Below are positions 15,399-22,193 of a stretch of DNA of 22,193 nt, piece by piece. The stretch is from NCBI GenBank assembly GCA_964625145.1, contig CAZVAQ010000047.1:1-22193 (forward strand), given 5' to 3'. The first letter of the stretch is position 1. Each line of letters begins with the position of its first letter. The notes under the pieces were generated by a model. The model was not told the DNA's origin, did no database searches, and saw only the letters and a program-made list of their open reading frames with translations. A program made the translations under genes and the position numbers. The stretch comes from CAYTRP01 sp964625145. Its GTDB lineage: Bacteria; Sumerlaeota; Sumerlaeia; SLMS01; JAHLLQ01.

Positions 15399-16907
15399 TC
15401 ACCGCAAGGCCATGCCGTCACCTTCCATCAGGAGCGGAGGCAGCGGCCCCGGCGGCGGCGGCTTGACCGCAAGCTCGGCAGCGCCCCCGTCGGCGGTTGT
15501 GTAGATCTCTTTGATAGTGAAGGTGAAGCCGGTCGCCGATTCGGAGGCGAAGACCAGCGTCACGGCCCACTCGGCACCGATCGGCGGGCTCAGGGTGGCA
15601 ACCTGCGCTTGGGCGATGGCGATCTGTGCGTGGACAAAGGCAGCCACCGATACTGCCGCCTCTGCCATCGCTATGGCCGATGCCACGGCCTGTGCCAGGG
15701 CTTGGGCACTGGCGGCAGCGGCGGCTGCAGCGTTGGCTGTGGCATCTGCCGAGGCCGCTGCGGCGGCCGCAGCTGCGGACTGGGCGGAAGCAGCGGCAAT
15801 CGCCACGGCCATCGCCACGGCGGCGGCCGCCGCCTCGGCGGTCGCACCTGCCGTGGCGTAGGCATTCGCAATCAAGTTGAGCTGCGCTTCGAGTTGCAGT
15901 TGAAGAAACACGACGGCATTCACCTCCGCCGCCACGCCCGCCGCTGCGGCCGCCGCTGCGGCGGCGCTGGCTCCGGCGCTGGTCGAATGGCTGCTGCTCG
16001 TCTTGGACTGGCTGGAGCTGCCACTGATTCCAGAGTAGGCATTAGCCTCGGCTGCGGCCGCCGCCGCGGCGGTGGCGGATGCGCGTGCCCGGGCGGCCAA
16101 CTGTGCCGCCACGGCAATTCGCGCCTGAATCTCCGCCAGAGCCGCCGCCGCTGCTTCAGCCTCTGCTGCCGCTCCCGCGTAGGCCTCGGCTCCGGCACCT
16201 GCTCCGGCTCCTGCTGCGGCGGCGGCCGTGGCGCTGGCGGCGGCATAGGAAGCCGCCGCCGCCGATGCGTGGGCAGCCGCCTGGGCAGCCGCCTGTGCGG
16301 CGGCTTGAGCTTGTGCGGCGGCCTGCGAGGCGGCCTGCGCAGCAGCGCTGGCCTGGGCGTCGGCTTCCGCGGTCAGTGAGATCTTCTCGTACGCCAAAAT
16401 GGCGGCCCTGCCGGCCCAATATCCGGCCAGGCGTTGAATCTCCGAGAACATTTCCAGGCCCTGATTGCCGTCATCGGCACCGCGCGGAACATCCAACAGG
16501 GTACCCAGGACCAAACCGATCATCTCGTGAACGCTCAGCCCGGTGTCGCCCTGGCTGGTTTGCGGAACATCGGGAATGACGATCGTGCCTGGCGTGATCT
16601 TTGGCGCCAACTGCAACGGCGTGTCGGGTTCGATTGTATAGGTCCCATCAATGACGATGCGCTTCAGGAAGAGCTTGTCACTGGCGGGATCCATGGTGGG
16701 GCTGATCAACACCGACCACAACAGCAGCGGGTCGGAGGTGTGCAGCGTGATGGGCGTTTCGATGGCAGGGCCGGGCGGGACACCGACGTCCAACGCGCCC
16801 TCCGAGCGGACTTCTGTATGTTGTTCGTTCCCCGCAAAGGCGGGCGATATTGCCATGGCTACTGCCATGACGGTGGACAGCATGATACCGCGCAAGGGCT
16901 GGACCAT
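15399..16907 (-). CDS. Exported alanine-rich low-complexity protein, 502 aa
   Basis: Not recognised as any named family. A signal peptide is clear (MVQPLRGIMLSTVMAVAMAI, cleavage after SPAFA at residue 25). Residues 26-175 form an ordinary-composition, beta-leaning domain (LLLWSVLISPTMDPASDKLF; FLKRIVIDGTYTIEP). Residues 181-437 are about 53% alanine by hand count (137 of 257), in two blocks. Block one (about 180-290) has QAAAQAAAQAAAHASAAAAS and a GAGAGAGAEAYAG stretch. A Ser-rich hinge (291-312, SGISGSSSQSKTSSSHSTS) follows, then block two (about 313-437) with runs of up to nine alanines. A C-terminal domain (440-480; WAVTLVFASESATGFTFTIK) ends in a proline-rich tail. There is no cysteine. 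The composition recalls silk-like or Ala-rich helical surface proteins. A strong AGGAG Shine-Dalgarno sequence (16915-16919) sits seven bases before ATG; it has its own terminator and is monocistronic. Confidence 0.85.
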   Translation of the reverse strand: MVQPLRGIMLSTVMAVAMAISPAFAGNEQHTEVRSEGALDVGVPPGPAIETPITLHTSDPLLLWSVLISPTMDPASDKLFLKRIVIDGTYTIEPDTPLQLAPKITPGTIVIPDVPQTSQGDTGLSVHEMIGLVLGTLLDVPRGADDGNQGLEMFSEIQRLAGYWAGRAAILAYEKISLTAEADAQASAAAQAASQAAAQAQAAAQAAAQAAAHASAAAASYAAASATAAAAAGAGAGAGAEAYAGAAAEAEAAAAALAEIQARIAVAAQLAARARASATAAAAAAAEANAYSGISGSSSQSKTSSSHSTSAGASAAAAAAAAAGVAAEVNAVVFLQLQLEAQLNLIANAYATAGATAEAAAAAVAMAVAIAAASAQSAAAAAAAASADATANAAAAAAASAQALAQAVASAIAMAEAAVSVAAFVHAQIAIAQAQVATLSPPIGAEWAVTLVFASESATGFTFTIKEIYTTADGGAAELAVKPPPPGPLPPLLMEGDGMALR

Positions 16908-16966
16908 TGAACAGCTCCTTTCCCACCGGTTAGGAAATGCGTGCCCTCTTTACTCCTCTGTCAGAG

Positions 16967-16990
16967 AGCATGGACATCCGCCATTGTCAA
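16967..16990 (-). promoter_or_regulatory. Candidate promoter of the alanine-rich protein gene
   Basis: On the minus strand a perfect -35 TTGACA (complement of 16985-16990) is followed after 17 bases by TCTCTG preceded by TGC, a poor extended -10. It lies about 60-80 bases before the ATG. Only the -35 is convincing. Confidence 0.3.
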
Positions 16991-17023
16991 CCCGAAGGCC
17001 GGATCGTTCCAAGGCCGGAGGGC

Positions 17024-17042
17024 GCCAAGAGGGCCCCTTGGC
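17024..17042. terminator. Hairpin upstream of the alanine-rich gene, downstream of the aldo/keto reductase
   Basis: GCCAAG (17024-17029) and CTTGGC (17037-17042) pair around a 7-base GC-rich loop, about 20 bases past the reductase stop on the minus strand. It lacks a T-tract, so termination is uncertain. Confidence 0.35.
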
Positions 17043-17062
17043 GGGGATTTGCCGTGGGATAT

Positions 17063-17926
17063 TCAGGGAAAGATGGTCACGAGGCCGCGGCTGCGCTCCT
17101 TCAGGAGGGCCTTTTCCTCGGCCGTGAGCGGGCGCAATTTCCCCGCGATTTCCAATGCCGTGCGCCACAGGTCCCCAACACCGGGGGGAAGCGCGGCGAC
17201 AACGGGTTGCTCCATCAATGTCCACCGCACGGCCAGATCGGCCAGGGCGGGGTCCTCGATGGGCTCGTACCAGGTTTGCGGATAGTTCGGCCGCCGCGCG
17301 TCGCCATCCCTCCACTTTGCCAAGGCCATGGACTTCAATGCCAGCACCGACGCGCCGGCCTCGCGACAGGTACCCACCAACGCCGGGCCCCAGTTGCTCT
17401 CCATCCACAATGCAAAGTTCACCGGCATCAGGACCGAGTCGAATGGATAGCGACGCAGCGCCTCGATCCCCGCCTGCTCGTTGTGGCACGAAAAGCCCAC
17501 ATGGCGGATGCGGCCCTGCTTCTTCATCTCCATGATGAATTCCATCACGCCGCCGTGGGCAAAGGCGACCTCGACGTCCTTCTGCACGTCGGTCACGGCG
17601 TGAAGCTGGTAGAGGTCAAAGTAATCCGTGCGCAGCAATCGACAGGACTCCTCGAACTCCGCGCGTGCCTCGGCCGCCGTGCGCTGCGTCGTCTTGCAGG
17701 CGAGGAAGACATCCCGGCGATAAGGCTCCAACGCGGGCCCCAGCCGCTCCTGCGCGTTGCCATACGTCGGCGCCACGTCAAAGTAATTGATGCCGCGCTC
17801 GATGGCCTCGGCGACGATGCGCGCGGCATACTCCGGCGCCTGGTCCGTCACAAGGATCCCGCCAAACCCGATGACGGAGATCGGAATGGAATCCGGACCA
17901 TAGGAGCGACAAGGTAGGGAGGACAT
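17063..17926 (-). CDS. Aldo/keto reductase family oxidoreductase
   Basis: A 287-residue cytosolic TIM-barrel NAD(P)H oxidoreductase. The catalytic tetrad of the superfamily is present: Asp50 and Tyr55 (INYFDVAPTYGNAQ), Lys78 (VFLACKTT) and His109 (DLYQLHAV). VIGFGGI (18-24) is the usual first strand. MKKQGRIRHVGFSCHN near 155-170 and LALKSM near 218 are typical of the YdhF/general-stress-type group that includes many uncharacterised reductases. It lacks the C-terminal 4Fe-4S cysteines seen in some bacterial members. Substrate cannot be predicted. The start is preceded by a CU-rich tract (CCTTCTCTCCC). It follows pyrD on the same strand across the 100-N gap and may share its transcript. Confidence 0.9.
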   Translation of the reverse strand: MSSLPCRSYGPDSIPISVIGFGGILVTDQAPEYAARIVAEAIERGINYFDVAPTYGNAQERLGPALEPYRRDVFLACKTTQRTAAEARAEFEESCRLLRTDYFDLYQLHAVTDVQKDVEVAFAHGGVMEFIMEMKKQGRIRHVGFSCHNEQAGIEALRRYPFDSVLMPVNFALWMESNWGPALVGTCREAGASVLALKSMALAKWRDGDARRPNYPQTWYEPIEDPALADLAVRWTLMEQPVVAALPPGVGDLWRTALEIAGKLRPLTAEEKALLKERSRGLVTIFP

Positions 17927-17945
17927 GGGAGAGAAGGATAAAGGC

Positions 17946-18045
17946 NNNNNNNNNNNNNNNNNNNNNNNNNNNNNNNNNNNNNNNNNNNNNNNNNNNNNNN
18001 NNNNNNNNNNNNNNNNNNNNNNNNNNNNNNNNNNNNNNNNNNNNN
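17946..18045. other. Assembly gap (100 N)
   Basis: One hundred Ns, a standard scaffolding placeholder. The gap takes the last codons of pyrD and part of the spacer to the aldo/keto reductase; the true length is unknown. Confidence 0.98.
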
Positions 18046-19088
18046 TCTGCGACCTCTCGTAGTATGCGGCCGGCGATGCCGGGGCCTTCGTAGACCAGGC
18101 CCGTGTACATCTGGACCAGTGCTGCGCCGGCTTCCAGCTTCTCGATGGCGTCTTCGGCGGTCATCACGCCGCCGACGGCGATGATGTCGAGCTTGTCTCC
18201 CGCGCGGTCAAAGATGCGCTCGACGAATTCGGTGCTGCGGTCCAGCAGCGGCGCGCCGCTCAGGCCGCCCTCTTCTTCCGCCTGTGGAGAGACCAGTTCC
18301 TCGCGGGCGCGCGTCGTGTTCGTCGCGATGATGCCCGCGATGCGATGCTCCAATGCCGCGTCGGTGATGGTGTCGAGTTCGTCCATCGTCATGTCCGGCG
18401 CGATCTTCAGGAGCAACGGTCGCTCGGGGACGAACTGCTCGCGGGCCAGACGTGCGTTCTCCTCCATCAGCGTCCGCAACAAATGTCCCAGATAATCCGC
18501 GCCCTGCAGTTCGCGCAGGCCGGGCGTGTTCGGCGAGCTGATGTTCACCGCCAGGTAATCCGCATACGGAAACACGCGACGCATCACGGTGACGTAGTCC
18601 TGCGCGGCGTCCTCGAGTGGTGTTTCCTTCTGCTTGCCGAGGCTCACGCCAATGCGAAACCGCCGGTCCTTCAACGCCCACGTCGCGATCAACCGCGGCA
18701 TGGCGGCCTCCACACCGCCGTTGGGAAAGCCCATGCGGTTGATGAGAGCGCGATCATCGACCAGGCGGAACACGCGCGGCTTTTTGTTGCCGGGCTGCGG
18801 CCGCGGCGTCAGCGTGCCGACCTCCACGTGCCCAAAACCCAGACACGCCAACCCGTGCGCCACGCGCACGTCCTTGTCGAATCCCGCCGCAACGCCGAGG
18901 AAGTTTGGGAACTCCAGGCCAAACGCAGTGACCGGCCGCTGCGGAATCTTTCCCGCAATGGCGCGAAGGAACGCCCGCCCGATTCTCATGCGTTGCGCCA
19001 ATTCCAATGCCGACACCGCACGATCGTGCGCAACTTCCGCATCGAGGCGGGTCAGCAGGGGGTAGAGGAGGCGGGAGTAAAGAGACAT
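18046..19088 (-). CDS. pyrD: Dihydroorotate dehydrogenase (quinone), class 2; 3' end missing in gap
   Basis: Oxidises dihydroorotate to orotate with FMN and passes electrons to membrane quinones; fourth step of pyrimidine synthesis, bound to the inner face of the membrane. 347 residues are visible. The N-terminal helix region (LYSRLLYPLLTRLDAEVAHD) marks the class 2, membrane-associated type. FMN and substrate motifs follow: GVAAGFDKD (65-73), GHVEVGTLTPRPQPGN (86-101), INRMGFPN (116-123), the catalytic Ser185 in VNISSPNTPGLR, LLKIAPD (226-232), ATNTT (255-259), IIAVGGV (302-308) and the phosphate site MYTGLVYEGP (327-336). The sequence breaks off at LREVA; class 2 enzymes end 10-20 residues later, so the stop lies in the gap. 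The reading through the Ns into the next region is not coding. The leader before ATG 19088 is pyrimidine-rich and lies in a GA-repeat array. Confidence 0.95.
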
Positions 19089-19090
19089 GA

Positions 19091-19170
19091 AAGGATGAAG
19101 GCTGAAGGATGAAGGCTGAAGGATGAAGGCTGAAGGCTAAAGGATGAAGGCTAGAGGATGAAGGAGGAAG
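19091..19170. repeat. GA-rich tandem repeat array, 14-bp unit AGGATGAAGGCTGA
   Basis: Three exact head-to-tail units (19092-19105, 19106-19119, 19120-19133) are followed by degenerate ones (19141-19154, 19155-19168). It begins three bases before the pyrD start, so on the minus strand it forms a CU-rich leader. The 16-mer GGATGAAGGCTGAAGG is also present, inverted, at 1970-1989. Confidence 0.85.
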
Positions 19171-19266
19171 GGTGCGGTGGAACTCTGGAGCTGCATGAAG
19201 AACCTCAACGTCAAGACAAGCGATCGGTTCTGCGCCAACCCCGGGACGGGCATTCCCATTTTCACT

Positions 19267-19298
19267 ACCCCAACGGGGTTGTGCATCAGGCGTGATGC
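19267..19298. repeat. Two adjacent small palindromes after the rluD-type gene
   Basis: ACCCC-AAC-GGGGT (19267-19279) and GCATCA-GGCG-TGATGC (19283-19298) lie 27-58 bases past the stop codon of the pseudouridine synthase gene on the minus strand. No T-tract follows, so they may mark a transcript end or be part of a dispersed repeat (CAACCCCGTTGGGGT strings are frequent in some PVC-type genomes, from memory). Nothing else was found in the 236-base spacer apart from the GA array. Confidence 0.45.
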
Positions 19299-19324
19299 AG
19301 ATTGAGGTGATGTGGTGCGACGCA

Positions 19325-20437
19325 TCATGACTCTTCAAAGCCCGCCAATGCTTGCGCGATTGTTTCGGTTGGGAACAATGCGTTGAGCACGACGTTGAGA
19401 TCGTCCGGCAGGGGCGCTTCGTGGGTTCGCCATTGTCCGTCCGCCGGGTGGCGGAACCGCAAACGGCGCGCGTGGAGGAATGGCCGAGTGTGGCGTTGGA
19501 GGACGGAGCGGAGGGAGGACGGCGCGTTGCGCACGCGTTCCATGGCGCGTTGCACGGTGCCGCCGTACAACTCGTCGCCGAGGATGGGAAGACCGATGTG
19601 CGACAAGTGAACGCGGATCTGATGCGTGCGGCCGGATTCCAGACGGCAACGCACCAAGGCGAATCCCGACGCGCGGGCCAGCACATCCACGTTCGTCGCC
19701 GCCTGCTTGGCGCCGCCGCCATCCACTGCCCGCTTCACGCGCATGGTTTCATGGCGACCGATGGCGGCTTCGATGCGCGTGTGATTCCAATCGGGCTCGC
19801 CGATGATCAGGGCCAGGTACGCGCGCTCGACCTGGCGTTCGCGGATGGCGCGGGACAGGATCGCCATGGCGCGGTCGTTCTGTGCGACGACCAACACGCC
19901 GCTGGTTTCGCGGTCGAGCCGGTGCACCAACCCGGGCCGCTTCTCGCCGTTGATGCCGGGCAGGTTGGGGAATCGATGCAGCAACGCGTTGACCAACGTG
20001 CCGTCCGGGTTTCCCGCGGCAGGATGAACGATCATGCCGGCGGCCTTGTTGACCACGATAATGTCGTCGTCGTGATACAACACATCGATGGGGATGTCCT
20101 GCGGATGCGGCCATGGCGATTCGGCGGGCGGGAATTCGATCTCGATCTGCTCGCCGCCCTGCAGCACATGACTGCGCGGCACCACGTCGCCGTTTACCCG
20201 CACGCGGCCGTCCTTGATTAGTTGCTGAAAGAACGTGCGGCTGTGGATGTTCTGCCGCCGGCCAAGGAACGTGTCGAGCCGCACACCTGCCGCTTCCTCG
20301 GGGGCGATGAAGGACTCCACCTCCCCTTCATCATCGCCGGCATGCGGCGGCGGAGCGGCTGCGTTGTCCGGACAATCGGTCATCTTTGGCTTCTGGGGCG
20401 GCGGTGTGTCGAGCCGGTCGCTCTCGCGATGGGGCAT
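19325..20437 (-). CDS. rluD: RluA-family 23S rRNA pseudouridine synthase (RluD-like)
   Basis: Isomerises uridines in 23S rRNA; RluD modifies helix 69 residues needed for normal ribosome function. An S4 RNA-binding domain is at about 50-102 (GVRLDTFLGRR, SRTFFQQLIKDGRVRVNG). It is followed by the RluA catalytic domain with DIIVVNKAAGMIVHP (125-139) and the signature GLVHRLDRETSGVLVVA, giving catalytic Asp175. SGRTHQIRVHLSHIGLPILGDELYG (about 268-292) is the second conserved block. S4 plus RluA architecture fits RluD or RluC; RluD is favoured by the motif style but target sites cannot be proved. The first 40 residues are low-complexity and Pro/Asp-rich; an alternative start at Met19 (20383) is possible. 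It begins six bases after the glycoside hydrolase stop, indicating one operon. Confidence 0.92.
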   Translation of the reverse strand: MPHRESDRLDTPPPQKPKMTDCPDNAAAPPPHAGDDEGEVESFIAPEEAAGVRLDTFLGRRQNIHSRTFFQQLIKDGRVRVNGDVVPRSHVLQGGEQIEIEFPPAESPWPHPQDIPIDVLYHDDDIIVVNKAAGMIVHPAAGNPDGTLVNALLHRFPNLPGINGEKRPGLVHRLDRETSGVLVVAQNDRAMAILSRAIRERQVERAYLALIIGEPDWNHTRIEAAIGRHETMRVKRAVDGGGAKQAATNVDVLARASGFALVRCRLESGRTHQIRVHLSHIGLPILGDELYGGTVQRAMERVRNAPSSLRSVLQRHTRPFLHARRLRFRHPADGQWRTHEAPLPDDLNVVLNALFPTETIAQALAGFEES

Positions 20438-20443
20438 GATCTG

Positions 20444-22081
20444 TCAGACAGCCGCTTCCCGCGCGATCGATTGATACACGCGATAGTCAAGCTGCGGGAA
20501 CAGGTTGTCGCGCGATTCCATCTGCGCGATCAGCTCCTCGTCGAGCTGCCCGGTCAGCAACATCTCCTCCAGCGCCAGGAACTCGGTGATGTGATCCTTG
20601 ATGCGCTGGATGGCGTAGTCTACGACCGTGTTGGTCTTCATGATGAAGGCCCAGTCGCTGGCCTGCGCCAGGAGCAACTCGCGGGCGGCCTGGTTGAGGG
20701 CGCGCCGCTGCAGGCCCTCGGCGTTGGGGAACTGATCGGCCAACTGCCTCATGCGCTCGGCGGCCTGGTCGGTATGGCGATAGATCCAATCGTTGGATCC
20801 TTCCAGCCACACCTCGTTGTAGCCGCCAAAGCCCCACGAACTGGGCGCCGGACCCGCGGTCTGAATGTCGGGATGCCGCTCCATGTACATCGACGGGGTG
20901 ATCATCTCGATGTCGTCCTGGTCGTAGTGCATCTTGCGCACCAGGAAATCGAGGAACTGCGGCCCCTCGAACCACCAATGGCCGAACAGCTCCGCGTCGT
21001 AGGGCGAGACAATGAGCGGCGGCCGGTCGGGCATCAGCGTGGACAGGTGCAGCACCTGCTGCTGGCGACAGAAGAGGAAATGCCCCGCGTGGGACGCGGC
21101 GGCCTCGCGGGCGTCCGCCTCGCGGTAGGGCTCCTTGTCCTGCAGCAAACCGCCCTTCTTCGTGATGCGGTGGTACTTGATGCCGGTGGCAATGCGCAGT
21201 CCGGAGGAATGGATGTAAGGGCGCAGGTAATCAAGTTCGAGGTCGAATCCGATGTCGCGGTAAAACTCGCGGTAGCGCGCGTCGCCGGGGTAGCCGTGCT
21301 CGGCGGACCACACCGAGCGCGACGATTCCTGGTCGCGGGCGAATGCCGCCGGTCCCGCGTTCGTGCGGATTGGCGCGAACACGCCGTACTTCGGGCGCTT
21401 GTCGGCGAAGAGCACGCCGTGGCTGTCCATGAAGAAGTATTCGAGGCCGTGGCGCGCGAGCACCTCGTCGAGCCCCGGGAAGTAACCGCACTCGGCGTTC
21501 CAGATGCCACGCGGCGCGCGGCCGAATGTGCGCTGGTAATGGTCCACGGCGATGGCGTGCTGCGCGTGGATCGCCTCGGGGAATCGCTGCAGCAGCGGCA
21601 TGAAGCCGTGCGTGGCGCTGCACGTCAGGATCTCCAGGTTCCCCGCGTCCAGGTGCGTGCGAAACGCGCCGAGCAGATCGCGCTGGTGCAGCGTGACGTA
21701 CTCCTCGTGGCACTGCCGGAACAGGCGCTGGTACATCTGGGCGACGACATTGAACTCCGGCTGGCTGCGGGTGCGGTCGGCCTCGCGGTCGGCCAACTCG
21801 ATCAGGCGCTCGAGGTGGGCGACATAGCGGGACTGGAGCAACTCGTCGGCGAGCATGGAGCATAGCGTCGGGGTCAGCGACATGGTCAGCCGCCAGGCGA
21901 TCCCCTCGCGGGACCACGCGTCCATCAGGCGCAGCAGGGGGAGGTAGGTCTCCGTGATGGCCTCGTAGAGCCAATCCTCCTCCAGCGTCTCCTCGTCCTC
22001 CGGATGGCGGACAAAGGGGAGGTGCGCGTGGAGGACGAGGGCGAGGTAGCCCTTGGGGGTGGACTGGCCTTTGGGAGACAT
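20444..22081 (-). CDS. GH57 family 1,4-alpha-glucan branching enzyme
   Basis: Introduces alpha-1,6 branches into glycogen-like glucan; cytosolic, 545 residues, in the range for GH57 branching enzymes (formerly DUF1957). The N-terminal LVLHAHLPFVRHPE (16-29) is the first GH57 motif. WNAECGY (194-200) holds the nucleophile Glu197, and SPYDAELFGHWWFEGP (359-374) holds the acid/base Asp362; these correspond to E183 and D354 of the Thermococcus kodakarensis enzyme. SWGFGGYNEVWLEGSNDWIY near 415-435 is the branching-enzyme-specific Trp-rich region. The C-terminal helical domain (about 440-545) is present. No glycogen synthase or other glucan gene is in the window; the downstream partner is the pseudouridine synthase. 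The start ATG at 22081 has only a weak purine stretch (CAGAGG) upstream, and the 112 bases to the window end hold no recognisable gene. Confidence 0.93.
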   Translation of the reverse strand: MSPKGQSTPKGYLALVLHAHLPFVRHPEDEETLEEDWLYEAITETYLPLLRLMDAWSREGIAWRLTMSLTPTLCSMLADELLQSRYVAHLERLIELADREADRTRSQPEFNVVAQMYQRLFRQCHEEYVTLHQRDLLGAFRTHLDAGNLEILTCSATHGFMPLLQRFPEAIHAQHAIAVDHYQRTFGRAPRGIWNAECGYFPGLDEVLARHGLEYFFMDSHGVLFADKRPKYGVFAPIRTNAGPAAFARDQESSRSVWSAEHGYPGDARYREFYRDIGFDLELDYLRPYIHSSGLRIATGIKYHRITKKGGLLQDKEPYREADAREAAASHAGHFLFCRQQQVLHLSTLMPDRPPLIVSPYDAELFGHWWFEGPQFLDFLVRKMHYDQDDIEMITPSMYMERHPDIQTAGPAPSSWGFGGYNEVWLEGSNDWIYRHTDQAAERMRQLADQFPNAEGLQRRALNQAARELLLAQASDWAFIMKTNTVVDYAIQRIKDHITEFLALEEMLLTGQLDEELIAQMESRDNLFPQLDYRVYQSIAREAAV

Positions 22082-22193
22082 GCAGGGGGGCCTCTGGTGG
22101 CAGCGTCGCTGGATCGCGGATGCGTCCTGACCGCGATTCGATCCATGGTCCTCTCGCCGCGGGTTGGAATCAAGGAGAAGGGGGGCCGATTCC

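Noticed and set aside
15273..16379. Gly/Cys/Arg-rich 368-codon frame on the plus strand
   Set aside because: It is the complement of the alanine codons of the exported protein; it has no signal or Shine-Dalgarno sequence and runs through that gene's terminator. The minus-strand frame has signal peptide, SD and terminator.
17778..17945. Extension of pyrD beyond the N gap
   Set aside because: The residues after the Ns (AFILLSHVLPTLSLLW...) do not resemble any DHODH C-terminus and overlap the aldo/keto reductase start; an artefact of translating through Ns.
19091..19170. CRISPR array
   Set aside because: The units are 14 bp head-to-tail with no unique spacers, and no cas gene is present; it is a simple tandem repeat.
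20222..21865. 547-codon open frame on the plus strand opposite rluD and the GH57 gene
   Set aside because: Spans the junction of two well-identified minus-strand genes and has low-complexity His/Arg/Val-rich content typical of a shadow frame.

Overview
This window looks like a draft-genome or metagenome-assembled scaffold from a GC-rich (about 60% by hand-sampled lines), didermic, probably anaerobic bacterium. The evidence for this is two runs of N, a pyruvate:ferredoxin oxidoreductase, a class 2 (quinone-linked) dihydroorotate dehydrogenase, a lipobox protein and a DUF1573 exported protein. Intergenic spacers carry short GA-rich and 'CACGGAG'-type repeats. The overall flavour is that of PVC-neighbouring candidate phyla such as Sumerlaeota or Hydrogenedentota. 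That placement is inference only; there is no rRNA or marker gene to settle it.

Layout. 3-1889 (+): a DUF4914-family protein with a PEP-carboxykinase-like P-loop. 1921-1990: a tandem 25-bp repeat plus a GA-rich repeat. 1995-5592 (-): PFOR, broken by a 10-N gap. 5816-6640 (-): a DUF3800 protein of lower GC. 6756-7328 (-): two very small membrane proteins. 7514-8467 (+): LD-carboxypeptidase. 8574-10816 (-): larE followed by a DUF1573 secreted protein. 10941-12302 (+): a cysteine-cluster (YkgJ/FliB-like) protein. 12385-13632 (-): lysA. 13803-15164 (-): lipoprotein plus BadF-type sugar kinase. 15399-16907 (-): an exported protein that is about half alanine over 257 residues, with its own Shine-Dalgarno sequence and terminator. 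17063-19088 (-): aldo/keto reductase and pyrD, whose 3' end is lost in a 100-N gap. 19325-22081 (-): RluD-type pseudouridine synthase and a GH57 glucan branching enzyme.

Most genes are housekeeping or central metabolism: fermentation (PFOR), pyrimidines (pyrD), lysine (lysA), glycogen (GH57), rRNA modification (rluD). LD-carboxypeptidase, BadF-type kinase and DAP decarboxylase could all touch cell-wall turnover, but they are in separate units and no shared pathway is proved. LarE stands without larB/larC here.

The most unusual item is the alanine-rich exported protein: two poly-Ala/QAAA blocks, a GAGAGAGA stretch and a Ser-rich hinge between two ordinary-looking end domains. Also worth attention are the DUF4914 protein, the tandem repeat at 1921-1966 (possible IS21-type end remnant), and the GA-rich repeat family found at both ends of the window. 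I saw no CRISPR array, tRNA, rRNA, prophage or complete insertion sequence.
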